64,000 nt of DNA, taken from NCBI RefSeq assembly GCF_013282725.1, contig NZ_CP054043.1, positions 3,782,001 through 3,846,000 on the forward strand, in the 5' to 3' direction. A program made the translations under genes and the position numbers. The notes beneath the pieces are model-generated. The model worked only from the letters and a program-made list of their open reading frames with translations. It did no database searches and was not told the DNA's origin. This DNA comes from Yersinia mollaretii ATCC 43969 (lineage in GTDB: Bacteria; Pseudomonadota; Gammaproteobacteria; Enterobacterales; Enterobacteriaceae). Below are positions 38,466-47,144 of this stretch, piece after piece (within the stretch, counting starts at the first letter, position 1; the number at the start of each line of letters is the position of its first letter).

Positions 38466-40106
38466 TTATTTACTGGCTTTAGGGTCCAGATTATCCGCTG
38501 GCAATTCACCGGGCAGATAGTCCGGCAAGCGACCCGCAGGGAAGATAGCCAGCAGTGATAACAGCGCCATAATCAGCAAGCCAAATTTCAGCGCACGTAA
38601 ACGGGCTTCTTCGTTGACTCGCACCGCTTCCGCTACCTGTTCAGGGGTCGCAGTCGTCTGCGCTAACACACCTTGTAGGCGGTCATTACTGACGAAGTTG
38701 ATGCTGTCCATATTGACCTGAGCCTGAATCTCTGGCGTCAGAATTGGCGTTTCAGCCACACCGCGCATCACGTTGGCACTTAACAAGCCCACCAGCAAAG
38801 CACCGGCGACCGCAGTACCGATGGCGTTGGCCAAGTTGTTTGTCGTACCACGTAGTGAGCCAACATCGCCTGCCAGTTCTTTTGGTGACGCACTGACCAA
38901 CACGTTGAACAGCAAGGTGACCAATGCACCCTGAGCCAGACCGAAGATCACCAGACCAATCAATACCGCGAACTCACTCCAGTTATTGCGCACCACAAAT
39001 GCCAGCCACAACAGGGCGATGGTACAGGTGATAAAGCCATAACGGCCGATCTTGCGGGGTGTCAGTTTCTTATAGAAGCGGACAATCAGCATGGCAGAGA
39101 AGAAGACAGACAAGTTAAACGGCATCATGGCAATGGCCGTGGCCATTGGGGTGCTGCCCTGCACGATTTGGATGTACAGCGGAACCGAGAAGTTCAGCAT
39201 TGCTTCCAGTGCGACCACGGCGAACATGGCGAACACGGCCGCTTTCTCCGTGGGTGAGGTGATCACTTCCAGTGCCAGTAACGGCGTCTTGCCTTGTTCT
39301 TGGCGGCGACGCGTCCAGACCACAAATGCCTGACCCAGCACAATACCCAGTACAATCATAAATGGCGCAGGTGAGAAGCCCAGCAGATCAAATGGCGCAC
39401 CGTCACGCACTAAGCCGAAGCCCCAGCGATTCAGGTTATTAAAGCCGAATGACAGCAAAATAATGGCCGAAGCCGCCAGAATCACACCGATAATATCAAT
39501 GCCCACTTCTGGACGGCCTTTATCTGCTTTCAGGCGGAAGCTCAGTACAAAGATAACTGCCGACAACACAATCAAAATACCGAACGCCGGACGCCAGCCG
39601 ATATAAGTCCCAAGAATACCGCCGATCAAAAACGCCGCCACACCCGCACCGGCACGGGCAGAACCCAATGCACCGAGCGCCGTCGCTTGTTGCGTACCAC
39701 GATAGTTTTCAGCAATCAGTGCCACCAAGGCTGGCACCAAGGCCGCACCGGCCAGACCGCTTAATGCCTGTGCACTGATCATCACGGTGACATTCGGACT
39801 GAATGTCATCATGACCTGCGCGATACCGAACAGCAAAACGGTGCTGCGAAATACCACCAATGGCCCAAAGCGCTGGTTGAGTTTGGCACCCAACATCACG
39901 AAACCGGCCACTGACAGTGAGTACATCACGATAGCGGTGGCAATCGTGGTGGGTGGCACATTAAAACTTTTGACCATTCCACCCAAGGCAACCGGCAGAG
40001 AGGCCACGTTGAATGACATTAAAATCTGGGCCAATGCGATGGTGATCATCGGCACCCAGGACTCTTTAACTTCCGCACCCGCGCGGTGAGTTGATTGATT
40101 CGCCAT
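38466..40106 (-). CDS. 14-TM MFS transporter (DHA2 type)
   Basis: 546 aa with about fourteen hydrophobic helices and the drug:H+ antiporter-2 layout. LGAKLNQRFGPLVVFRST covers the loop 2-3 motif A, and ALGALGSARAGAGVAAFLIGGILGTYIGWRPAF is a motif C-like glycine helix. A long extracytoplasmic loop near 430-490 (RGVAETPILTPEIQAQVNMD) precedes the last helix. The substrate is unknown. It is 112 bases downstream of glutaminase on the same strand, so export or uptake related to glutamine/glutamate metabolism is possible, though DHA2 members are usually efflux pumps. Confidence 0.85.
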   Translation of the reverse strand: MANQSTHRAGAEVKESWVPMITIALAQILMSFNVASLPVALGGMVKSFNVPPTTIATAIVMYSLSVAGFVMLGAKLNQRFGPLVVFRSTVLLFGIAQVMMTFSPNVTVMISAQALSGLAGAALVPALVALIAENYRGTQQATALGALGSARAGAGVAAFLIGGILGTYIGWRPAFGILIVLSAVIFVLSFRLKADKGRPEVGIDIIGVILAASAIILLSFGFNNLNRWGFGLVRDGAPFDLLGFSPAPFMIVLGIVLGQAFVVWTRRRQEQGKTPLLALEVITSPTEKAAVFAMFAVVALEAMLNFSVPLYIQIVQGSTPMATAIAMMPFNLSVFFSAMLIVRFYKKLTPRKIGRYGFITCTIALLWLAFVVRNNWSEFAVLIGLVIFGLAQGALVTLLFNVLVSASPKELAGDVGSLRGTTNNLANAIGTAVAGALLVGLLSANVMRGVAETPILTPEIQAQVNMDSINFVSNDRLQGVLAQTTATPEQVAEAVRVNEEARLRALKFGLLIMALLSLLAIFPAGRLPDYLPGELPADNLDPKASK

Positions 40107-40218
40107 AAATTTCTCTATCCTTTTGACATATTATTCTTGTTTTCAGAACCATTCGACTTTTGACGCCGCTCAGTTTTTGAAACGATCGATTTTCAGAGCA
40201 ATGCCCAGATGCCGAGGC

Positions 40219-41226
40219 TCAACCCTTGTCGGTGTAAGGCTCAGAAACAAACATGTCCATCCCAAGACGACGTGATAAGAATCGGGCAGCCAGTTGCCCT
40301 TTGACACTGTTACCCGCAGCATCCAGTAATGGCGCAAAGGTCCCCAAGCCACCTTTACCTGGTGACACTGTCACAATCCCACCACCAATCCCGCTTTTAC
40401 CGGGCAGACCGATGTCATACAGCCAGTCACCCGAGGTTTCGTACAACCCAGCGGTGACCATGACGGCTAATGCGTAATGACATACATCGTTATCCACCAC
40501 CCGCTCACGGGTCAGTGGGTTAACACCGCCATCAGCCAATGTTGCGCCCATCACAGCGAGATCTCGGGCGCTGACATTCAGTGAACATTGGCGGGTATAT
40601 AAGTCGGTGGCAATCAGCGGATCACAGCCCAGACGCCCATAGCCTTGCAGCACATTGGCAATGCCACGATTGCGGAAGTTGGTTTCACAGGCGGATTGAT
40701 ACACTTCTTCATTCAGTGTCAGCTCACGCCCGGCAAAGCGGCACAAACCGTCATAAATGAATTTCCACTGTTCATCACTGGTGGCGCCCGGCACTAAACT
40801 GGTGGTAGCAATCGCACCGGAGTTCACCATTGGGTTAGTGCGTCCATCGGGTGCGCGTTCAATCGCCGTGACAGAGTTAAATGCCATCCCAGTGCTGTTA
40901 ACGCCCAGTTTTTCGCGAGCGGCTTTCGCCCCAATAGCCTGACAAACTAATGCAAAAACAAACGGTTTAGAGACACTCATGATGGTGAATTCATAGTCTA
41001 CATCGCCGGCTGAATGCACTTTACCGTTAGTGCCGACCATGCATACACCAAAGAGATTCGGTGGAATACGCTCCAATGCGGGGTAAACGGTTGAAACCAC
41101 ACCTTCCGTATCTGTGCCAAATCGTTGATGGGCTTCTTGTACCAGTTTAACTACCGTGTCTGGATCCGGCAGATGTCCGGTTGATACGTAGTCGATAATT
41201 CCATTCTTGCTATCATCTGTAGGCAT
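40219..41226 (-). CDS. glsA: Glutaminase
   Basis: 335 aa serine-dependent beta-lactamase-fold glutaminase hydrolysing glutamine to glutamate and ammonia in the cytoplasm. Motifs are FTIMSVSKPFVFALV (Ser-x-x-Lys catalytic pair), RTNPMVNSGAI, ETNFRNRGIANVLQGYG, YTRQCSLNVSARDLAVMGATLADGG, and YDIGLPGKSGIGGGI. It is slightly longer than the roughly 310-residue E. coli enzymes, mainly at the N and C termini. E. coli glutaminase contributes to acid resistance; whether this copy does is not shown. No glutamate/GABA antiporter lies here. Confidence 0.92.
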   Translation of the reverse strand: MPTDDSKNGIIDYVSTGHLPDPDTVVKLVQEAHQRFGTDTEGVVSTVYPALERIPPNLFGVCMVGTNGKVHSAGDVDYEFTIMSVSKPFVFALVCQAIGAKAAREKLGVNSTGMAFNSVTAIERAPDGRTNPMVNSGAIATTSLVPGATSDEQWKFIYDGLCRFAGRELTLNEEVYQSACETNFRNRGIANVLQGYGRLGCDPLIATDLYTRQCSLNVSARDLAVMGATLADGGVNPLTRERVVDNDVCHYALAVMVTAGLYETSGDWLYDIGLPGKSGIGGGIVTVSPGKGGLGTFAPLLDAAGNSVKGQLAARFLSRRLGMDMFVSEPYTDKG

Positions 41227-41730
41227 ATAGTTATCTCTTGTTTAACTTCCGTTTATTATTCTGTCTTTCTTTTGTCTCTTTAACTTATTTTAAGCGACGG
41301 AAATAGTTCCTTCATTTTGACTCATAGGAAATGATAATAATCAATTGAAGCTTCTTTGAGTCTTGGCTTTATCAATTAATCATGAAATTCTTAGAGTAAG
41401 ATATCCTAGGTTAAGAAAGCTGTATATCACTTGTTTTCAATAATTTGATTGTTATTGAGCAGAGAAAAAAATATCGAGACTGTTGCAGAATCATGACATT
41501 AACGATGAGGGATGAAAAAATTGGTAGCCATGCATTTAATTATCAGCAGCAGATTCGCATGTCTGTTAGCAATAATCTGATATAACTACGCAACAAAGGG
41601 ATGAAGTTTGCCTTTAATGACTAATATTAATAAAAGTGGCACATCGTCAACCTAAATAGTTAATGTCAGCTTGTCGTTAAAATTAATACAGATAATTGAA
41701 TGCCCTGCCCAGTCAGCAAGCTAACTTAAC

Positions 41731-41987
41731 CAGCAATGAAGATGATACCCCTTGAACCTCACCCTCGGAGGTTGATTCGGGTTGCTAGACCCGACGAACT
41801 AACATTGCTGAACAGAGTGATCACACCTGACTCTTCATCGTGATCTGTCGGTGCCTGAAGGGTGAAATTTGATTAACTATATAAATCGTTATGTAGCTAA
41901 AGTAATCCCAAGTCTTAGCATCCTAATCACTAAACAGCGTAAACTATAGGGTAATTTTATCAGCTCACTGATTGGGTTCGCTGTTTT
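41731..41987 (+). ncRNA. Candidate structured RNA or leader with terminator upstream of the sensor kinase
   Basis: The interval 41227-42057 has no gene but strong secondary structure. CAGCAATG (41731-41738) pairs with CATTGCTG (41803-41810), enclosing hairpins AACCTC/GAGGTT (41755-41773) and TCGGGT/ACCCGA (41777-41794). GATCAC/GTGATC follows (41819-41845). The first hairpin region TCACCC (41758-41763) can also pair with GGGTGA (41860-41865), a possible pseudoknot. Further on, ACAGCG (41934-41939) pairs with CGCTGT (41979-41984) around an inner ATCAG/CTGAT stem and is followed by Ts, resembling an intrinsic terminator about 70 bases before the kinase start. It could be a small RNA or a terminating leader; I recognise no known family. 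Confidence 0.45.
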
Positions 41988-42057
41988 TTGGTACTACACC
42001 CATTTCATCAATCTGGACGTCTGAGAATCACGCAGGCCGGTGTCTCTGGAGCATGGC

Positions 42058-43752
42058 ATGAACAACGCAACATCGGCAGGAAAGCAAAAAGTGCCGTTAC
42101 GGCTTAGCACCTCAATTACTCTGATGGTTTCTGCGGTGATTATTTCTGTGTTATTCGTGGTTCACACGCTATTTTTCATTCAGCTCAGCCAGATGGCGCA
42201 AGAGAGTTTGCAAAACAAAGCCGTCGCCGTCGCACGGGCCTTATCTTTCTCTCCCACGATCATTAACGGCTTAACCGACCCGGTGGCCGGACAGAAGATT
42301 CAGGCTTATACCAGCGAAGTACAGAAAGCCAATGACCTGCTCTTTATTGTCATTACCAATATGGAAGGCATCCGTTATTCACATCCCAATCCTGAAATGA
42401 TCGGTCAGCATTTTATCGGCAATGATCTGCTGCCGGCATTGCAGGGTAAAGAGAACAGCGCGATAAACCGTGGTGTATTGGCGAGGGCATTACGTATTTT
42501 TATTCCTGTCTATGCGCCACAGGGTAAACAAATTGGCGTGGTAGCGATTGGGATTTCTCTGACCAGCATTGATTCGGTGGTCAATGAAACCCGTTGGACA
42601 ATCCCGTGGACCATCTTATTTGGTGCTCTGATTGGTTCGCTGGGAACTTGGTTTTTAGTTAAAGCGCTGAAGCGAATTATGTTGGGCTTCGAACCCTACG
42701 AAATATCGAATTTATTTGAACAGCGTAACGCCATGCTGCAGTCCATTAAGGAGGGCGTCATTGCTGTTGATGCCGACTCTCGCATTACTGTAGTGAACCA
42801 TGAAGCCAAGCGTCTATTTAAACAAAGTGGGCCAATGGAGAATTTATTACTGAGCAATGCCAGTAAATATTGGCCGGTGCGCTTGTACTTACAGCAGGTT
42901 CTGGAAACCGGCATTGCCCGCCGTGATGAAGAGATAAATTTTAATGGCAGCATATTACTGACCAATACCGTCCCGGTGATGGTGAAAGGGAATGTTATCG
43001 GCGCCATTGCCACCTTCCGTGATAAAACTGAAGTGAGCCAACTGATGCAACGCCTGACTGGCATGGTGCATTACGCTGATGCTTTACGGGCGCAATCACA
43101 TGAATTTATGAATAAACTTCATGTGATTCTCGGTCTACTACACATGAAGTATTATCAACAACTCGAAGATTACATCGTTAAAACATCGAATAATTATCAG
43201 GCGGAGATCGGCTCTCTGCTGCGCAAAATAAAATCACCCGTAATTGCAGGTTTCCTGTTAGGAAAAATTAATCGTGCTCGGGATCTAGGTATCACATTAT
43301 CCATCAGCGACGATAGCTTATTGCCGGATACGGATAATGAACAAGTGACCACCACCTTAATCACCGTGTTAGGCAATTTGATTGAGAATGCCATGGAGGC
43401 TATTGGAAGTCAGAGTCAACGAGAGATCAATGTCAGTTTTCATTACCAAAATGGCCGGGTGCATTGTGTCGTCAGTGATGATGGGCCGGGCATATCAGCT
43501 GAACTGCAAGATCGTATTTTTGATAACGGTTTCTCCACCAAAGGAAATGAACACGGCATAGGTTTAAGTCTGGTACGCCAGAGTTTAGAGAGTATTGGTG
43601 GCGATATTGAGTTTGATTCTGAAGCCGGTGTTTTTACACAGTTCTTTATCAGCCTTCCCTACGACATTACCCTTAATAATATGACATCTCATAACAATAT
43701 GACTTTTAGCAATATCTCTTCAAACAACATCAGCGCGGTAAATCATGATTAA
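42058..43752 (+). CDS. CitA/DcuS-family sensor histidine kinase (di-/tricarboxylate sensor)
   Basis: 564 aa inner-membrane sensor. Transmembrane helices at about 20-43 and 175-197 flank a periplasmic PAS-like domain with the carboxylate-binding RYSHPNPEMIGQHF motif (Arg-x-x-His) and GVVAIGISL. A cytoplasmic PAS follows (about 215-330), then a short HPK5 kinase core with H348 in ALRAQSHEFMNKLHVILGLL, N box LGNLIENAMEA and G boxes DDGPGI and GIGLSLV. The start at 42058 has GGAGC before it; a GTG six codons earlier is weaker. The asparagine/serine-rich tail overlaps the regulator gene by eight bases. The likely ligand is citrate or malate, given the transporter encoded convergently. Confidence 0.88.
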   Translation: MNNATSAGKQKVPLRLSTSITLMVSAVIISVLFVVHTLFFIQLSQMAQESLQNKAVAVARALSFSPTIINGLTDPVAGQKIQAYTSEVQKANDLLFIVITNMEGIRYSHPNPEMIGQHFIGNDLLPALQGKENSAINRGVLARALRIFIPVYAPQGKQIGVVAIGISLTSIDSVVNETRWTIPWTILFGALIGSLGTWFLVKALKRIMLGFEPYEISNLFEQRNAMLQSIKEGVIAVDADSRITVVNHEAKRLFKQSGPMENLLLSNASKYWPVRLYLQQVLETGIARRDEEINFNGSILLTNTVPVMVKGNVIGAIATFRDKTEVSQLMQRLTGMVHYADALRAQSHEFMNKLHVILGLLHMKYYQQLEDYIVKTSNNYQAEIGSLLRKIKSPVIAGFLLGKINRARDLGITLSISDDSLLPDTDNEQVTTTLITVLGNLIENAMEAIGSQSQREINVSFHYQNGRVHCVVSDDGPGISAELQDRIFDNGFSTKGNEHGIGLSLVRQSLESIGGDIEFDSEAGVFTQFFISLPYDITLNNMTSHNNMTFSNISSNNISAVNHD

Positions 43753-44464
43753 TGTATTAATAGTGGATGATGATGCCATGGTGGCTGAACTCAATAAGTG
43801 TTATCTGAACCAAGTCGCCGGTTTCAACTGTTGCGGTTCAGTTTCCAGCTTGCAGCAAGCCAGAGAATACTTAATGGCAGCAGAGCAGCCAATTGATCTG
43901 GTGCTGTTGGATGTTTTTATGCGTCAGGACAATGGATTGGATTTGTTGCCAGTGTTGCGTGAATTCAGCGTGCAGACAGATGTGATTGTCATTTCATCAG
44001 CGACTGATGTGAATACCATTAAAAAAGCGCTGCAATATGGTGTCGTCGATTACTTAATTAAGCCTTTCCAGTTTTCACGTTTTGAAGAGGCACTTTCCAC
44101 TTACCGTGAAAAAAAGAGCTTGCTGGATCAACGTGAGTATTGTGCGCAAGAGGATGTGGACTCATTACTGCGGCGCAGCAATGTGATACCCGCCGAGCGT
44201 AAAAAGTTACCTAAGGGTCTGACATCGCAGACACTGCGTACGGTATGTGAATGGATTCAAGAGATGCAGGACGGGGAGTTTTCTACGGAGCAGATGGCGA
44301 ATGCCATTGGCATTTCGCGGGTTTCTTGTCGCAAATACCTGATCTATCTTTCAGATACTGAAGTCCTCAGCACCAAGGTTCTTTACGGGGCGACCGGACG
44401 GCCCGTTTATCTCTACAAACGCTTACCCAGCCAGCAAGAAGTCTTAAAACAGTATTGCCAATAG
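43745..44464 (+). CDS. DpiA/CitB-family response regulator
   Basis: 239 aa. The receiver domain (1-120) has acidic residues D8-D10, phosphoacceptor D56 in LVLLDVFMRQDNG and the lysine in YLIKPFQF. The C-terminal helix-turn-helix (about 155-225; GLTSQTLRTVCEWI, STEQMANAIGISRVSCRKYLIYL) is of the CitB/DcuR type. It is the cognate partner of the overlapping kinase gene. The expected target is the convergent 2-hydroxycarboxylate transporter and perhaps genes outside the window. Confidence 0.9.
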   Translation: MINVLIVDDDAMVAELNKCYLNQVAGFNCCGSVSSLQQAREYLMAAEQPIDLVLLDVFMRQDNGLDLLPVLREFSVQTDVIVISSATDVNTIKKALQYGVVDYLIKPFQFSRFEEALSTYREKKSLLDQREYCAQEDVDSLLRRSNVIPAERKKLPKGLTSQTLRTVCEWIQEMQDGEFSTEQMANAIGISRVSCRKYLIYLSDTEVLSTKVLYGATGRPVYLYKRLPSQQEVLKQYCQ

Positions 44465-44491
44465 CAGAATGCGGAGCCTACTGCCCGACAA

Positions 44492-44523
44492 ATAAGCGGC
44501 ATCCGATTAGGGATACCGCTTAT
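44492..44523. terminator. Probable bidirectional terminator between regulator and transporter
   Basis: ATAAGCGG (44492-44499) pairs with CCGCTTAT (44516-44523) between two convergent genes; an inner ATCC/GGAT extends the stem. T-runs are weak. Confidence 0.5.
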
Positions 44524-44544
44524 GCCTTCTTTATCCACGAAGAT

Positions 44545-45903
44545 TTACATAATCCAGCCTAATAGTAGCGTGGCACCAATCACGGTAGATGCTCCACCAA
44601 TACGGGTTGCTATCTGAGCAAATGGCATCAATGACATCCGGTTAGATGCGGACAGAATCGCCACATCCCCCGTCCCCCCTAATCCACTGTGGCAACTGGT
44701 AACGATGGAAGCTTCCACCGGATACATATTTAAATATGGGGCGATAATAAAACTGATTGCGGCCATTGATAGCACCACGGCACCACAGACCACGACATAC
44801 CCAACAGAGAACACCGCAACAACACTTTCGAGTGGAACATAGAGCATTCCGAGACCAATCATCAGCGGCCACACCAGTGTGGTAGAGACAAATTTGTACC
44901 AGCTATGCGCGCCCTGCTCCATTTTCGATGGAATAACCTGCGCATATTTGCACATCACCGCAATCAAGATCATCAATACGGGGCCAGGGATATGAACAAT
45001 ATGCTCAAACAAACCACCGACAATAAAGAAAGCGCAGGTCATCAACAGCCCTCCACCCATTAACTGAAAGTCCGCTTGTTTTGGCCCCTCTTGCGAAGTA
45101 AATACGGCATTATCCTTTGCCGAGCGAATTAACATCCCCTCACCATTGAGATCTTTGCGCCGCATACCAATACGCGCCAATACACCCGCACAAATAATCG
45201 CAAATATATTCCCGACCACCGCCGCAGGTGCAAGTTGAGCAACATAGATATCTGGAGACTGCCCAAGGATGGCTGAATAAGCCAGTGATAATGGCAATAT
45301 ACCCTCACCAATACCGCCACCGATGATGGGCACAATAATAAAGAAGAATGTGTGGTAAGCGGTAAAACCAAATAATTTACCAACCAGCAAACCCGTAGCC
45401 ACTGCGGTTATCGTGCCCACTACCAGCGGGATAAACATCCGCGTCATCCCTTGGATAAGCACCACGCGATTCATGCCTAGAATACTCCCGACCACCAGAC
45501 TGGCTATCACGAAATAGAGTAAATTCGCCTCTTTCATCAGCAAGTGGACGGTGTCCAACGTATTCGTTTGGAAAATACCAAAGTAAACCAGAACCGATGG
45601 CACCATTAAACATAAAATGGCGGGTCCACCGATATCTTTCAACACCGGTATATGACGGCCGATGTGTGATAAAACAAAGCCCATTGTCATGATAACAGCC
45701 AGCCCGCCAATCATATTTTTTGGTAAGTAGCTGGCATAAGCGGAAATGAACACAATGGCTGAAATAGTCATAAATAATGCCATAGGCATGGTATTTATAT
45801 TCATCTCATTTATACTTAAAATAAATTTCTTGGCGGCGGATTTATCCGTTATGTCAATTTTATCGGCGGATGCAAGAGCGGTATCCTGATTTATTTTTTT
45901 CAT
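44545..45903 (-). CDS. 2-hydroxycarboxylate (citrate/malate):Na+ symporter, 2HCT family
   Basis: 452 aa inner-membrane symporter with eleven or so helices. The two re-entrant loop signatures of the 2HCT family, GGGIGEGILPLS and GLGGTGDVAIL, are intact, and the last arginine-containing helix segment FAQIATRIGGAS resembles CitS. The hydrophilic N-terminal extension (about 40 residues) is longer than in some members. The ATG at 45903 matches a simple AGGT site. Citrate, malate or both are possible. Citrate lyase and oxaloacetate decarboxylase genes, which accompany citS in Klebsiella, are not in this window. Confidence 0.88.
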   Translation of the reverse strand: MKKINQDTALASADKIDITDKSAAKKFILSINEMNINTMPMALFMTISAIVFISAYASYLPKNMIGGLAVIMTMGFVLSHIGRHIPVLKDIGGPAILCLMVPSVLVYFGIFQTNTLDTVHLLMKEANLLYFVIASLVVGSILGMNRVVLIQGMTRMFIPLVVGTITAVATGLLVGKLFGFTAYHTFFFIIVPIIGGGIGEGILPLSLAYSAILGQSPDIYVAQLAPAAVVGNIFAIICAGVLARIGMRRKDLNGEGMLIRSAKDNAVFTSQEGPKQADFQLMGGGLLMTCAFFIVGGLFEHIVHIPGPVLMILIAVMCKYAQVIPSKMEQGAHSWYKFVSTTLVWPLMIGLGMLYVPLESVVAVFSVGYVVVCGAVVLSMAAISFIIAPYLNMYPVEASIVTSCHSGLGGTGDVAILSASNRMSLMPFAQIATRIGGASTVIGATLLLGWIM

Positions 45904-47144
45904 TTTATACCTACAGTTGGGTAGCACCTAGGGAGCGGGTTTATCTATGCCGCATCATGGTTAATATCTATCCAGTTAACACCTCTAATAAAAACATCAA
46001 CCTAACTGGCACTAGAGAGTACATTGTCGATATTACACATCAAACATTGAGTTTAAGTGCAAATATATGCCATCAAACTACCACTCGATTAAAAATAAAA
46101 AAATAGCCGGCGTGATTAGGATTTCTGTTTTTGAGAAGATATCATCAAGTTTATTATAATTAACTTAACTTGGCGTTTTGTAATTAAATAATTTGAATGA
46201 TAAACGATTTATCTGTTATGATTTTCAGTTAATAATAAGATCCTCAGCCTTGACAAAGGTAATCTATCCTCTACCCCTCTAAATCTACTGCTTCAATAAG
46301 AAAAACCGCCAAAATGCATCGTTCATCAAGAAATGATATATTTTATTTCCTATTAGTTATCATAGAAATAGAAAATATAGTATGATTAATCATCATCTCC
46401 TTCATGGCCATGTACATCCTCATTACAGAGGTACAAATGGTCATATCACACTCAACACATTGTGTTTCTGAGCTCAGATTAGCCGAAATACGTGTGCTTT
46501 ATAATTAGTACAAGCTCAAGGGTATTACATGAGAACATCTGTACAAAACCTATTGAGAAATTCCATATCATTGTAATGATATAGCAGAATGAGAAATGTC
46601 ATTAACATTACTAACATCACTACATAAAAAATAAATCACAATCTTAAAATAATAGATCAAAAATCAATGATATATAATTATTATAGCAAATAAGACAAAT
46701 TGCAATTCTGCCTCTAAAAATAATCTGCCATTGTAAGTTAAGCTTGAAAATAGTTTTCACATAATCGATATGTGCTTGATTTATATTTAAGGCAAGTAAT
46801 TATTGAATTTTCATCAAGTTAACAATGAGCTATAAATTGTTGAAAATTAATTCAATAGAAATGGTAAATACATCACCTTGAAAATATTATCATTGCATAT
46901 AAAACAACCTATCACTATCAATTACTGACTCGGGTAATAACACAAAAAAAATAATTTATAAGTGAATATTTTTTTGCCTCATCACGTCAGAAACGATAGC
47001 ATGCCCCTCCAGAAATCCAATGACAGTAATAAAAACCATAATAACGGAAGGCGCTAAGACGCTATTTATGCATTAACCTTTAGCAATCAGTTGCTGTAAT
47101 ACATTCACGATGATTGCACGACAGACAGGAAAATAGGAAAGTTT
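45904..47144. other. 1.2-kb AT-rich gene-free interval
   Basis: Between the transporter and ansP start codons there is no frame with a sensible ribosome-binding site or domain. It must hold both promoters and probably the response-regulator sites. Inverted repeats are present: ATATCATT-GT-AATGATAT at 46565-46582, and TGTAC...CCTC / GAGG...TACA at 46411-46435. Base composition is markedly richer in A and T than flanking genes. Confidence 0.5.
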
